Of a stretch of DNA of 64,000 nucleotides, positions 41,469-50,147 are shown piece by piece. The stretch comes from Streptomyces diacarni (GTDB lineage Bacteria > Actinomycetota > Actinomycetes > Streptomycetales > Streptomycetaceae), in contig NZ_QOIN01000047.1 in assembly GCF_003323715.1 (NCBI RefSeq), positions 124,001-188,000 on the forward strand. Direction: 5' to 3'. Numbering within the stretch: position 1 is the first letter of the stretch; each line of letters begins with the position of its first letter. The translations under genes were made by a program, and so were the position numbers. The notes beneath the pieces are model-generated. The model was not told the DNA's origin, ran no database searches, and was given only the letters and a program-made list of their open reading frames with translations.

Positions 41469-42929
41469 TCACACCGTCGGCGGCCACCGCTCGTACCACC
41501 GCTGGTCGGCCTCCAGTTGGGCGGCGAGGGACAGCAGCAGGGGTTCGCTGTCCCCGGGGCCGAGGAGTTGGGCGCCCACTGGCAGCCGCAGGTCGCCGGT
41601 GACGGCGGCGGGCACGTTGACGCCGGGCCAGCCCAGCACGTTCCACGGCCACGCGTAGGGGCAGTGCGCGATCATCCGGCGGTCGGTCTGCCAGCCGCTC
41701 AGCCGCGCCAGTTCGCCGACCCGGGGCGGCGGCGTGGCCGTCGTGGGGGCCAGCACCACGTCGTAGCGGTGGAAGACGCGGCCCACGTGGCGGCGCAGCG
41801 GCCCCTCGGCGGCGCGCGCGGCACGCAGGACGGGGCCGCCCAGCAGCCGCCCGGTGCGGGCGGTACCCCTGGTACGCGGATCGAGCAGTGCGGCGTCGGG
41901 GGCGCGCCCGGCCCAGGCACGGACGCCCGCCGTCGCCCGGGGCACGAACGTCAGCCCGATCGGCCCGTAGGCCGGATCCGCCTCCTCGACCTCGTGCCCG
42001 AGGGCGGCCAGCCGCTCGGCCAGCGCCCGCACGGCCGCCTCCACGCGCGGGTCCAGCCGCTTGGGGGTGGCCGTGAACGCCCAGCGGGTCGACAGTGCGA
42101 TCCGCAGCCGCCCCGGATCGCGGGTGACGGCGGCCCGCGCCTCGACGGGCGGCGGCCGGTGCAGGTCGCCCGGGTGGTTGCCGCTCGCGGCGTCGAGCAG
42201 CAGCGCCGCGTCCTCGACGGTGCGCGCCAGCGGCCCGATGACGGTGATGCCGTTGAACGACTCCGGGTCCGGCCAGGTCGAGATGCGGCCCCGCTGGGGT
42301 TTGACGCCGACCAGGTGCGTCCACGCCGCCGGGATACGGACCGATCCCGCGCCGTCCGAGCCCAGCGCCGCGGGCACCAGACCGGCCGCGACCGCGGCCG
42401 CCGCGCCACCGGAGGAGCCGCCCGGGGTGTGGTCGCGGTTCCACGGGTTGCGGGTGTCGCCGAAGGCGGGCCCCTCGGTGAACGGCCACTGCCCCAGCTC
42501 GGGGCTGTTGGTCTTGCCGACGACGACCGCTCCGGCGGCCCGCAGCCTGCGCACGACCTCCGCGTCGGCGGTCTTGCGGGGGAAGTCGCCACGGCACCCG
42601 AACGCGGTGGGCTCCCCGCACACGTCGGTGTCGTCCTTGACGGCCAGCGGCACCCCGAGCAGGGGCCGCCGCTCGCCCCGGGACAGCGCCGCGTCGGCCG
42701 CGTCCGCCTCGGCCAGTGCCGCCTCGGCGCGGACCCTGCGGAACGCGTTCAGCGTGGGCTGCGTGGCCTCGATACCGCGCAGCGCCCGCTCGGTCAGCTC
42801 CCGCGCGGTCACCTGGCCGTCCGCCAGCGCGGTCACGGCCGCCGCCAGGCCCGGCAGGCGGACAGGGCCCGGGCCGTCACCGTCCGCCCGCGGCTGCTCG
42901 GCGGGCCCCGCCCCGGTACCGGTCGCCAT
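41469..42929 (-). CDS. amidase (amidase-signature family)
   Basis: 486 residues from ATG 42929, preceded by GAGGTG; the frame is open 36 codons further upstream without a better start. The amidase signature is present: catalytic lysine in L-A-V-K-D-D-T-D-V-C-G, the Gly/Ser-rich stretch with cis-Ser and nucleophile (P-G-G-S-S-G-G-A-A-A-A-V-A-A-G ... A-L-G-S-D-G-A-G-S-V-R-I-P). It hydrolyses a carboxamide to acid plus ammonia. The substrate is unknown; glutamyl-tRNA amidotransferase A is less likely because the protein stands alone and contains a Pro/Arg-rich middle. It is convergent with the monooxygenase. Confidence 0.88.
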   Translation of the reverse strand: MATGTGAGPAEQPRADGDGPGPVRLPGLAAAVTALADGQVTARELTERALRGIEATQPTLNAFRRVRAEAALAEADAADAALSRGERRPLLGVPLAVKDDTDVCGEPTAFGCRGDFPRKTADAEVVRRLRAAGAVVVGKTNSPELGQWPFTEGPAFGDTRNPWNRDHTPGGSSGGAAAAVAAGLVPAALGSDGAGSVRIPAAWTHLVGVKPQRGRISTWPDPESFNGITVIGPLARTVEDAALLLDAASGNHPGDLHRPPPVEARAAVTRDPGRLRIALSTRWAFTATPKRLDPRVEAAVRALAERLAALGHEVEEADPAYGPIGLTFVPRATAGVRAWAGRAPDAALLDPRTRGTARTGRLLGGPVLRAARAAEGPLRRHVGRVFHRYDVVLAPTTATPPPRVGELARLSGWQTDRRMIAHCPYAWPWNVLGWPGVNVPAAVTGDLRLPVGAQLLGPGDSEPLLLSLAAQLEADQRWYERWPPTV

Positions 42930-43120
42930 GGACACCTCGCACGCTGCTCGTCGTTCGTCCTCGCGGCTACTGTCCCCGATCGGCACCCAGTTCGAAACCC
43001 GCCAGTAACCAACCGGGTGCCGAGACTCCGGGCACACCCGAAGACCTCCACAGGTTCACGAGGACGGCGTACTGGGCAGTGATGGTCCGTACATCCGTCG
43101 AACCGCCCGGGGGGTTGGGG

Positions 43121-44008
43121 ATGCACCGGAGGGGAGCACCGGCGTACCGCCGCCTCACCGCGGCCGCCGCCGTCATGCTGACCGCGGGGGCCGTCGCCGG
43201 CTGCCAGACGAAAGGCACCGGCGCACAGGAGCCGCTGATCCGCGTCTCCAAGGCGCCGCAACAGGCGCCCGCCGAGCCGCCGTCGAAACCCTCGGCGAAA
43301 CCCGCGACGAAGACCGCGCCCCCACCGACCACCCGCGCCCCGAAGCCCGCGCCCCCCGCCCGGCCCGCGGCGCAGAGCGCCATACGGATGGCACCGGGCT
43401 CCCGCGGCGAGAACGTCCGCGAACTCCAGGCCAGACTGCGCCAACTGGGCCTCTTCGACCGCAACCCGACCGGCTACTACGGATCCGTGACCGCCGGCTC
43501 GGTCACCGCCTTCCAGAAACAGCGCGGCATGCCCCGCACCGGCAAGGTCACAGAACCGGTGCTCACCGCACTGCGCGCCCGCACCCACCAGCCCACCCGC
43601 ACCGAACTCCACCCCACCACCTCCCGCCCGCTGGACGCACCCGACCCGCGCTGCATGACGGGGCGGGCGCTGTGCATCAGCAAGAGCAGCCGGACAGCCG
43701 CGTGGATGGTCGACGGCACGGTGCGTACGGCGATGGACGTGCGCTTCGGATCCGACTACACGCCGACCCGCGAGGGCCAATTCAAGGTCGACTTCAAGAG
43801 CCGCCACCACGTCTCGACCCTCTACCACACGCCCATGCCCTACGCGATGTTCTTCAGCCGCGGCCAGGCCGTCCACTACTCCTCCGACTTCGCCGCCCGC
43901 GGCTACGCCGGAGCCTCCCACGGCTGCGTCAACGTCCGCGACAAGAAGGCGATCGCCAAGGTCTTCAACCAGATCCGCGCGGGCGACAAGGTGGTCGTCT
44001 ACAAATGA
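43121..44008 (+). CDS. L,D-transpeptidase lipoprotein with peptidoglycan-binding domain
   Basis: 295 residues from ATG 43121 (preceded by GGGG-rich sequence; an ATG at 43082 is an alternative). The signal peptide ends in a lipobox, T-A-G-A-V-A-G-C, so it should be lipid-anchored outside the membrane. A Lys/Pro-rich linker (~45 residues) leads to a PG-binding-1 domain (R-E-L-Q-A-R-L-R-Q-L-G-L-F ... F-Q-K-Q-R-G-M) and a C-terminal YkuD catalytic domain with H-G-C-V-N-V-R (catalytic Cys in S-H-G-C-V-N). It forms 3-3 cross-links in peptidoglycan or attaches proteins to it. Confidence 0.93.
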   Translation: MHRRGAPAYRRLTAAAAVMLTAGAVAGCQTKGTGAQEPLIRVSKAPQQAPAEPPSKPSAKPATKTAPPPTTRAPKPAPPARPAAQSAIRMAPGSRGENVRELQARLRQLGLFDRNPTGYYGSVTAGSVTAFQKQRGMPRTGKVTEPVLTALRARTHQPTRTELHPTTSRPLDAPDPRCMTGRALCISKSSRTAAWMVDGTVRTAMDVRFGSDYTPTREGQFKVDFKSRHHVSTLYHTPMPYAMFFSRGQAVHYSSDFAARGYAGASHGCVNVRDKKAIAKVFNQIRAGDKVVVYK

Positions 44009-44316
44009 CGTGAGGCGCGCGAAACACAAGAGCCGAGGGGCGCGGAGGCCAAGACCCAAAGAGCAAGGTCGCCAAAAGCCCAGGGGCGCGGGCGGGACCG
44101 GGGACAGCATCATCCGGGGGCGACCCCCGAACCCCCGGCCGGAGCAGGGCGGAGGTAAAAGCCGAGGGGCGCGGGCGGGACCGGGGGAACGTGTCCCACC
44201 CGCGCCATCGCGCGAACCCAGAGGTACGGGGGGAACCTCGGGCTTTCCGCGCCGCCGATGACCAGTCGGCTCACTCTCTTCAGCGCCGGGCCGCGCGAAA
44301 GTGTCACACCGGTTGG
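44009..44316. other. repeat-rich intergenic region
   Basis: 308 bp without a convincing gene between the transpeptidase (+) and the sigma-partner gene (-). It holds copies of a GAGGGGCGCGG-type sequence common in Streptomyces intergenic DNA and a short CGGGGG-CGA-CCCCCG hairpin at 44115-44129 that may end transcription of the transpeptidase gene. Confidence 0.5.
44074..44186. repeat. 30-bp direct repeat pair (AAAAGCC-[CG]-AGGGGCGCGGG family)
   Basis: 44074-44103 and 44157-44186 match at 29 of 30 bases. A third shorter copy of the core lies at about 44030-44045. Confidence 0.7.
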
Positions 44317-45774
44317 TCAGGGGCCGGGTGTGGCGCCTGTCACGGTGCTGTTGACGCCACCGGCCGAGCCCTCGCCGGGCTCGGCGGGGGCGGAGGGCGT
44401 GTCGCTGCCGCCCGTGCCGCCGACGCCCCCGGTGTCGTCACCCGGTACCGAGGGGTGTCCGCCGCCCCCCGTCGATCCGTCGGAGCCGTCGGAGCCGTCG
44501 GACCCGTCCGAGCCGCCGTCGCCGGGGCCGCCCGGGGTGCCGCCCTGGCCGCCGCCGTCACCGCCACCCGGCGTGCTGCCGCCCGAGTCGCCGTACTGGA
44601 TGCAGAACTTGCGCACCACGGCGCGGCCGCCCGCCGCGCGCTCCAGCTTCTTGCGGTCGTCCGCTTCGAGCTTGTTGGCCGTGTACGCCTTGCACAGGGC
44701 CATGGCGATGGCTTCCTTGCGGTCGTCGGAGTCGCCCAGCCCCTTGCCGGGTTTCTTGCCGGGCTTCTTGTCCTTGTGGCCGCCGCCGTCCTTGTCGTGC
44801 TTGCCTCCGCCGCCCGAGTTGGCCAGGTCGCGGGGGTCGCCGGGGTGCTTGTCGTCCCTGTGGCCGTCGTCGTCGTGCGACGGGCCGCCACTGTCGGTCT
44901 CCCGGGGGGTGCGGCGTCCGTCGCCCGCGGTGTCGCGGCCTTCGCCGTCCTCGTCGCCGCCCGGGCTGCTCGCCTCGGGGTCCTCTCCCGTGGGGGTGGC
45001 GGCCGGGGAGACGGTGGCGGCGGGGGTGCCGCCACCGGTGAACGGTGTCGGCAAAACGCCCGTGCCGGCCGCGACCGCGACGCCGCCGAGTGCGCACCCG
45101 GCGACGGCGACGGCGAATCCGGCGCGCAGGGGTCTGCCCGTCAGCAGGTACCGGGTGCGGCTGCGGCCGCGTTCCCATCCGGTGCCGGCGCCGTCCTCGC
45201 CGCGTCTCTCCCCGGTGGCGCCCGAGGTCAGCCCGAGGTCGGCGGCTCTTCCGGCGCGGGCCGCCGCGGGGCCGGCCGAGCCCGCGTGCGGGCCGCCGAG
45301 GCGGGCGGCGCGGAACGCCTCCAGGGCGGCGGCCTCGCCGGGCAGCTCGACGGGGGCGGCACCGGGCGCCGCGTCGCTCGTGGACGCGGGGGTCCAGGGT
45401 GCGGTGTGGGCGGCGGCCAGGTCGTCCAGCGCGGCGGCCAGCCGCGCGGCCGTGCGCCGGTCGGCCTCCTCGAACCACTCCTCGGACGGCACGCCGTAAC
45501 GGCCGCCGCCCCGTCCGGGCGCGTCGGGACCGCCGCCGGGGCGGGAGCCAGGACCGGAGGCGGGACGGGAACGGGAAGAGGATCGGGAAGAAGAGGAGGA
45601 AGGAGAGGGCGGGCGGGTGCCTCCCGCGGTGTCCGCGGCCCGCGCGGCGCCGGCCCGGGGCCGCGAAGCGGAGCCCGCGTCGCTTCCCCCGCCGTCCGGA
45701 GGGTCGACCGGCAGACCTCGCAGCAAACGCTCCGCGGTCTCTTCGTCCAGCCAGCTGTACCGGTCGTCCGCCAT
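44317..45774 (-). CDS. ECF-coupled single-pass membrane protein (anti-sigma-like)
   Basis: 485 residues from ATG 45774 (a GTG three bases upstream is also possible), with Shine-Dalgarno GAGGGA. The N-terminal ~210 residues are soluble and begin A-D-D-R-Y-S-W-L-D-E-E-T-A-E-R-L-L; one membrane helix (F-A-V-A-V-A-G-C-A-L-G-G-V-A-V-A) lies at ~210-235. The outer ~250 residues are Asp/Gly/Ser/Lys-rich with a short ordered part (A-I-A-M-A-L-C-K-A-Y ... F-C-I-Q-Y-G). Its start overlaps the stop of the ECF sigma gene by one base. That arrangement is typical of an anti-sigma factor, but no zinc-binding H-x3-C-x2-C motif was seen. Confidence 0.65.
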   Translation of the reverse strand: MADDRYSWLDEETAERLLRGLPVDPPDGGGSDAGSASRPRAGAARAADTAGGTRPPSPSSSSSRSSSRSRPASGPGSRPGGGPDAPGRGGGRYGVPSEEWFEEADRRTAARLAAALDDLAAAHTAPWTPASTSDAAPGAAPVELPGEAAALEAFRAARLGGPHAGSAGPAAARAGRAADLGLTSGATGERRGEDGAGTGWERGRSRTRYLLTGRPLRAGFAVAVAGCALGGVAVAAGTGVLPTPFTGGGTPAATVSPAATPTGEDPEASSPGGDEDGEGRDTAGDGRRTPRETDSGGPSHDDDGHRDDKHPGDPRDLANSGGGGKHDKDGGGHKDKKPGKKPGKGLGDSDDRKEAIAMALCKAYTANKLEADDRKKLERAAGGRAVVRKFCIQYGDSGGSTPGGGDGGGQGGTPGGPGDGGSDGSDGSDGSDGSTGGGGHPSVPGDDTGGVGGTGGSDTPSAPAEPGEGSAGGVNSTVTGATPGP

Positions 45775-46544
45775 CACGTTTCCCTCAGCGTTCGTGTGGC
45801 TTTATGCGTCACACCGCGGGCCATGCCACGGGCCCTGCCCTTCGCGGCTCCGCCGCCTGGCCTGGGCCCCGGGCCGCGCCCGCCGGAGTCGCCGACGGGT
45901 CCTTGTACGGAGCCGCCGTCGAGGGCGTCGGCGCCGCCCCCGGTGCCCTCCGTGGTGCTCTCGGGCGCATCGCGCGCGCGGTCTTCGAGCAGTTCGGCGA
46001 GTTTGCGCAACCCGCGGTGTGCGGCGGTGCGCACCGCGCCGGAGCGTTTGCCGAGCACCTGCGCGGTGCTCTTGGCGTCCAGCCCGACCACCACGCGCAG
46101 CACCACGGCCTCCGCCTGGTCGCGCGGGAGTTGGGATATGAGCGCCATGGTGCTGCTGGTGCCCAGGGCCTCCAGTGCCTCGGCCGCGGTGTCGGCGCCG
46201 GCCGGCAGTCCGGCCAGTTCGCTCTCGTCGCCGCCGACGGCGGGCCTGCGGCCGCGCATCCGCAGGTGGTCGAGTGCCCGGTTGCGGGCGATGCGGGCGG
46301 CCCAGCCGCGGAACTGGTCGGCGTCTCCAGCGAACCGCGGGAGGTCGCGGGCTATCTGGAGCCACGCCTCGGAGGCGACGTCCTCGGCGTCCGCGTCGGG
46401 TACGAGGGTGCGGACGTAGCCGAGAAGGCGCGGGTGCACGGCTCGGTAGACGGTGCGGAAGGCGGTCTCGCCGCCCTCCTGCGCCGCGCGTACCGCAGCG
46501 GTCAGCTCCGCGTCGTCCCCCTGCACGCTCGTGTCTCGCCCCAC
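45774..46544 (-). CDS. ECF-family RNA polymerase sigma factor
   Basis: 256 residues from GTG 46544. Region 2 (residues ~20-95: F-R-T-V-Y-R-A-V-H-P-R-L-L-G-Y-V, D-A-E-D-V-A-S-E-A-W, F-R-G-W-A-A-R-I-A-R-N-R-A-L-D-H-L-R) and region 4 (~130-185: S-Q-L-P-R-D-Q-A-E-A-V-V-L-R-V-V-V-G-L, A-V-R-T-A-A-H-R-G-L) are complete. An extra C-terminal extension of about 70 Gly/Arg/Lys-rich residues is unusual; extensions can regulate ECF activity. It should direct RNA polymerase to envelope- or stress-type promoters under control of the coupled membrane protein. Confidence 0.92.
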   Translation of the reverse strand: MGRDTSVQGDDAELTAAVRAAQEGGETAFRTVYRAVHPRLLGYVRTLVPDADAEDVASEAWLQIARDLPRFAGDADQFRGWAARIARNRALDHLRMRGRRPAVGGDESELAGLPAGADTAAEALEALGTSSTMALISQLPRDQAEAVVLRVVVGLDAKSTAQVLGKRSGAVRTAAHRGLRKLAELLEDRARDAPESTTEGTGGGADALDGGSVQGPVGDSGGRGPGPRPGGGAAKGRARGMARGVTHKATRTLRET

Positions 46545-46989
46545 TCCGCGAAGGTCTCAGTGCTCTGCGCCGTCGTCCGGGGCCACGTACCGCCGCCTGC
46601 GGTGGTCCGCGTCCGGGCTGCCGGGGTCGGTCGTCCCGGCGCGGCGCGAGGAGCACGCTAAGGCCAAGTGTGCACGCTCGTCCATGCCGGAGGGAGGGGC
46701 GGGGCCGGGGGTGCGCGGTGCGTGAGGAGGCGGTCGCCCGGCGTCAGCGTGTCGAGTTCGGAGCCCTGTGCCAGGGCCCCGACATGACGGCGTAACACAT
46801 TGCGGGGCCGTGACGCTGAGGGGAGTACGGGCGAGCCGCTGGCGTAGTGAGCCCGTGACCGACGGCGGCCGGGGTCTCTCCTGTGGGGGGTGGCGACCCC
46901 GGTCGCCTTCGCTGTTCGCCGGCCCGCGTGCCGCTTGGCTGTTCGCCGGCCCGCGCCCTGCGCGGAGCGAGCCGCGCGGAGCGCCCCGC
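46545..46989. other. 445-bp intergenic region upstream of the sigma-factor gene
   Basis: The largest gap in the window. Nothing here looks coding. It contains the promoter side of the ECF gene and, nearer the hexosaminidase gene's end, an 18-bp direct repeat at 46911-46955. Inverted repeats are weak and no RNA gene was recognised. Confidence 0.5.
46911..46955. repeat. 18-bp direct repeat pair (GCTGTTCGCCGGCCCGCG)
   Basis: Identical 18-mers at 46911-46928 and 46938-46955, starting 27 bp apart, end 34 bp from the hexosaminidase gene's stop. Confidence 0.65.
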
Positions 46990-48636
46990 TCAGTCCACCC
47001 TGTCCACGAGCTTCACGAACTGGCTCCAGGACCGCTCCGGCTTCTGCGGGTCCCACAGTTTCTGCGCCGTGGCGGCGAGCGGCAGTCGGATGCCGTCGGC
47101 GACCTGTGCGGTGGTCTGCGCGTCGGCGAGGTCGCCCCACACGGCGAACCGGCCGCCGACGATGTCGTCCGCTCCGGCGTACTTGTCGGGCACGGGTTCG
47201 GTGCCGCGGACCACGGCTGGGGTCCAGCTCTTGTAGATGCGCTCGCCCGTGGGGTAGGTGAAGTTGTTGGGCTGGCCGATGACGTAGTAGAGGTACTCGT
47301 CGTTCATGTTGACCACCTGCCAGCCTTCCTTCAGGTACTCCTCGGGTTCCCGCTCGCCGTCCTCCCGGCCGGTCCAGTAGGCGACCTGGCGGGGCTTGGA
47401 GGGGGTGACGACGCCGCCGCGGTGCATGCCGTCGTTCCAGACCTGCGGCATCTTGTGGTGCTTGCGCAGGGTGGCGGCGCGGTCGTTGAGCCAGTCGGTG
47501 GCCAGGTCCTGGATCTTGGCCTTCTTGCCGAACTTGTCCTTGGCCTCCTTGGCGAGCCCGGGGTAGGTCTCCTCCGGGTTCTGCGACATCAGCGCCTGGT
47601 ATTCGTCGCCGCCCGCGTGTGCGTATCTGCCGGGGAAGAGGTCGGCGAACTCCCCGAGCAGATCGTCGACGATCCCGGCCGCCTTCGGGTTGGCGATGTC
47701 GATGGCGCCGCGCGGGCTCTGGCCGCCGGCGCCGCGCAGCTGGAGGTCGGGGTGGGCGTCGATGACGGCGCCGAGGTGGCCGGGCGAGTCGATCTCGGGG
47801 ACGACGGTGATGTGGCGGGACTCGGCGAGCTTGACGATGTCGCGGACCTGGTTCTTGGTCAGGTGGGGGTCGGAGACGATCTCGGGGTGGGTGTCGCTCT
47901 CGATGCGGAAGGCCTGGTCGTCGGAGAGGTGCAGCTGGAGCTGGTTGAGCTTCAGGTCGCCCATCTCGCGGATGCGTTCTTTGATCCAGTCGGCGCTGAA
48001 GTACTTGCGCGCGATGTCGAGGGAGAAGCCGCGTTGCGGGCGGTCCGGGGTGTCGCGGACGGTGCCCTCGGCGAAGCGGTGCTGGGCCCGGTAGGTCTGC
48101 AGCAGGGTGCGGGTGCCGTAGAAGACGCCCGCGTCGCCGGCCGAGGCGATGGTGACCTTGCCGTCGCGGCTGGTGAGCTCGTACCCCTCGCGTCCGCCCT
48201 TGGTCTTCTTGTCGCGCTTGAGTTCGATGTCGCCCGTCCGGGCGGGCCCCCGGGCGACGTCCACCTTCAGTTCGTCCGCGAGCAGCTTCGCCTCGTCCTT
48301 GAGGGAGCCGCTGTCGGTGACGACGCGGGTGTACTTGGTACGTTCCCAGCCGGGCCCGCGCACGGCCTTCCAGTCGCGCACGGAGGGGACGACGGAGGGC
48401 GCGGCGCCCACCCGGTCCGGGCCCTTGGGGGCCGGCGGCTGGGATCCGCCGTCCGCGTGCGAGGCGGAGGGCGAGCCCTCACCGCCGTCGCCGCTGTCCT
48501 CGCCTCCTCCGCAGCCGGTCAGGCCGAGCAGGCCGACGGCGAGCGCCACCGCCAGCGCGGTGCCGGAGGTGCCGGCCGCCATGCCGGAGGTGCCGGCGGT
48601 TGACCGGCCGGACTTGTTTCGCCAGTTTCGTCCCAT
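46990..48636 (-). CDS. GH20 beta-N-acetylhexosaminidase lipoprotein
   Basis: 548 residues. Signal peptide with lipobox (L-G-L-L-G-L-T-G-C-G) at about residue 42, then a Gly/Ser-rich spacer. A GH20b-like N-domain (residues ~80-190) is followed by the catalytic TIM barrel with the catalytic pair in H-A-G-G-D-E-Y and the upstream R-G-F-S-L-D-I-A-R-K-Y block. It removes terminal N-acetylglucosamine or N-acetylgalactosamine from chitooligosaccharides, peptidoglycan fragments or glycans, acting outside the membrane. It could act downstream of the sialidase at 53.4 kb on host-type glycans, but it is not in an operon with it. Confidence 0.93.
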   Translation of the reverse strand: MGRNWRNKSGRSTAGTSGMAAGTSGTALAVALAVGLLGLTGCGGGEDSGDGGEGSPSASHADGGSQPPAPKGPDRVGAAPSVVPSVRDWKAVRGPGWERTKYTRVVTDSGSLKDEAKLLADELKVDVARGPARTGDIELKRDKKTKGGREGYELTSRDGKVTIASAGDAGVFYGTRTLLQTYRAQHRFAEGTVRDTPDRPQRGFSLDIARKYFSADWIKERIREMGDLKLNQLQLHLSDDQAFRIESDTHPEIVSDPHLTKNQVRDIVKLAESRHITVVPEIDSPGHLGAVIDAHPDLQLRGAGGQSPRGAIDIANPKAAGIVDDLLGEFADLFPGRYAHAGGDEYQALMSQNPEETYPGLAKEAKDKFGKKAKIQDLATDWLNDRAATLRKHHKMPQVWNDGMHRGGVVTPSKPRQVAYWTGREDGEREPEEYLKEGWQVVNMNDEYLYYVIGQPNNFTYPTGERIYKSWTPAVVRGTEPVPDKYAGADDIVGGRFAVWGDLADAQTTAQVADGIRLPLAATAQKLWDPQKPERSWSQFVKLVDRVD

Positions 48637-48814
48637 ACGAATACGGTATTTCCCCTTTCCGGTGCTCCCCCGTCAGGTATGCGTTCCCACGCGTTCCCTT
48701 CCGGGTGAAAAACCCAGGCGGGAAGGGGGCGGATTCCTCCGTACGGCTACCGTGACGGAACCGGACCGCCGCCCTCGGGGCCTTCGAACCCACCCTTCGG
48801 ACCGCACGGAGCGT

Positions 48815-49441
48815 ATGACCCATCCCACGCCCTCGCAGACGCAGTGCAGGACGCACGGGCAGACGACGCACGGACAACCGCAGCATTCGCAGGACCAAAC
48901 GCAGCGCAGGACACCGGAGAGGGCGCGGCGCCACACCCCACTGGATCGGCTCAACCTGGCGGCCGCCGGTCCTGCCGAGTCCCTGCTCCTGGACTGCTGC
49001 GGCAGCCGCCGCTGGGCGCGGCGGCTGGCCGAGCACCGCCCCTACCCCGACGTGGAGGCCCTGTTGGCCGCGGCCGACGAGGCCAGCTACGACCTGACGC
49101 CCGCCGACCTGCGCGAGGCGCTGGCCGGGGAGCCGGGCGCCCACCCGCTGGAGGGCGAACCGCAGGTGGGCGTGCTCGCCGCGCACACCGCTCTGCGGGC
49201 GGCGCACGGCGCGTACGAGGAGAAGTTCGGGCACGCCTTCCTCTTCTGTCTGGACGACTTCGCGGTGGAGGAGCGGCTGGATCACGTCCTGGCGGGGATC
49301 AGGACCCGGCTGGACAACGACGCCGACGAGGAGTGGGCGGTCACCGCTGAGGAGCTGCGGCGGCTGGCCCGGGGCAGGCTGGGCCGGCTGGCGACCGGCG
49401 GCAGCACCGCACGGGAGTGGCGCCGCTCACATCGTAGGTAG
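48815..49441 (+). CDS. OHCU decarboxylase-like protein
   Basis: 208 residues from ATG 48815 (weak Shine-Dalgarno ACGGAG). The first ~35 residues are Gln/Thr/His-rich and poorly conserved. The core shows the uricase-pathway decarboxylase pattern: C-C-G-S-R-R-W-A-R-R-L, R-P-Y-P-D-V-E-A-L-L, and K-F-G-H-A-F-L-F-C. The family converts 2-oxo-4-hydroxy-4-carboxy-5-ureidoimidazoline to S-allantoin in purine breakdown. It is an isolated gene divergent from the hexosaminidase, and no other uricase-pathway genes are in the window. Confidence 0.8.
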   Translation: MTHPTPSQTQCRTHGQTTHGQPQHSQDQTQRRTPERARRHTPLDRLNLAAAGPAESLLLDCCGSRRWARRLAEHRPYPDVEALLAAADEASYDLTPADLREALAGEPGAHPLEGEPQVGVLAAHTALRAAHGAYEEKFGHAFLFCLDDFAVEERLDHVLAGIRTRLDNDADEEWAVTAEELRRLARGRLGRLATGGSTAREWRRSHRR

Positions 49442-49760
49442 GGTCTTTCGTTTGGATATGGCTGGGTCAGGGAGCGGGTTCCGGTGCGTGCTCTCGCAAG
49501 GCGGAGGAAGGAGTCCCTGCGGAGCAGCGGCGACTGACGACAACGCCGCGAGAGTGCGTGCCGGGGCCCGCGAGCCCAGCAAGATCCAAACGATAGACCC
49601 TAGGCCGTCCGTGCCTGATTGATCACACCTGCACACCCCTGGGCGAAGGTGCCGACAGCGCGTCGCTACGATGACTGAGGCCGGTGGACCGTACCCGGCC
49701 GGGCCCGCCCGACCTCCCAAAGCCGGCAGGCCCCAATGTCCGCTCCCGGAGGGTATTTCC
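49442..49760. other. regulatory region upstream of sdhCDAB
   Basis: 319 bp. A TACGAT resembling a -10 hexamer lies at 49667-49672, but no convincing -35 is spaced correctly. A small palindrome TGATTGATCA is at about 49616-49625. An ATG at 49671 opens into the sdhC frame but lacks a Shine-Dalgarno sequence, so this region is treated as leader. Confidence 0.5.
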
Positions 49761-50141
49761 GTGCCGGCTGGAACGCTGTACCGCGGCCGGGAAGGAATGT
49801 GGTCCTGGGTGGCTCACCGAGTCACCGGCGTCCTCATCTTCTTCTTCCTGTTCGTGCACGTCCTCGACACCGCGCTCGTCCGCGTCTCGCCCGAGGCGTA
49901 CGACGACACGATCGCCATTTACAAGACGCCCCTGGTCAATGTGATGGAGTACGGCCTGGTGGCCGCCATCCTCTTCCACGCGCTGAACGGCCTGCGGGTC
50001 ATCGCCGTGGATTTCTGGTCCAAGGGCGCGAGGTACCAAAAGCAGATGCTGTGGACCGTGATGGGCGTGTGGATCGTCCTCATGGCCGGTGCCTTCTACC
50101 CGGTGCTGCAGCACACGCTGCGCACGCTGTTCGGGAGCTGA
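49761..50141 (+). CDS. sdhC: succinate dehydrogenase cytochrome b subunit
   Basis: 126 residues from GTG 49761, preceded by GGAGGG at a normal distance; the reading frame is open 30 codons further upstream, but the shorter protein matches the family. It starts P-A-G-T-L-Y-R-G-R-E-G-M-W-S-W-V-A-H-R-V-T-G, giving the conserved quinone/heme-site S-W/H-R-x-T-G block, and has three membrane helices with a heme-ligand histidine (L-F-V-H-V-L-D or F-H-A-L-N-G-L-R). It anchors the SDH complex and reduces menaquinone. First gene of sdhCDAB. Confidence 0.95.
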   Translation: MPAGTLYRGREGMWSWVAHRVTGVLIFFFLFVHVLDTALVRVSPEAYDDTIAIYKTPLVNVMEYGLVAAILFHALNGLRVIAVDFWSKGARYQKQMLWTVMGVWIVLMAGAFYPVLQHTLRTLFGS

Positions 50142-50147
50142 TGCGTG

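Noticed and set aside
46545..46989. tRNA or structured RNA in the largest gap
   Set aside because: No cloverleaf or T-loop consensus could be found on either strand by eye.
49671..49760. Longer SdhC starting at ATG 49671
   Set aside because: The extra 30 residues are Pro/Gly-rich and unlike SdhC, while GTG 49761 has a good GGAGGG and gives the normal protein length.
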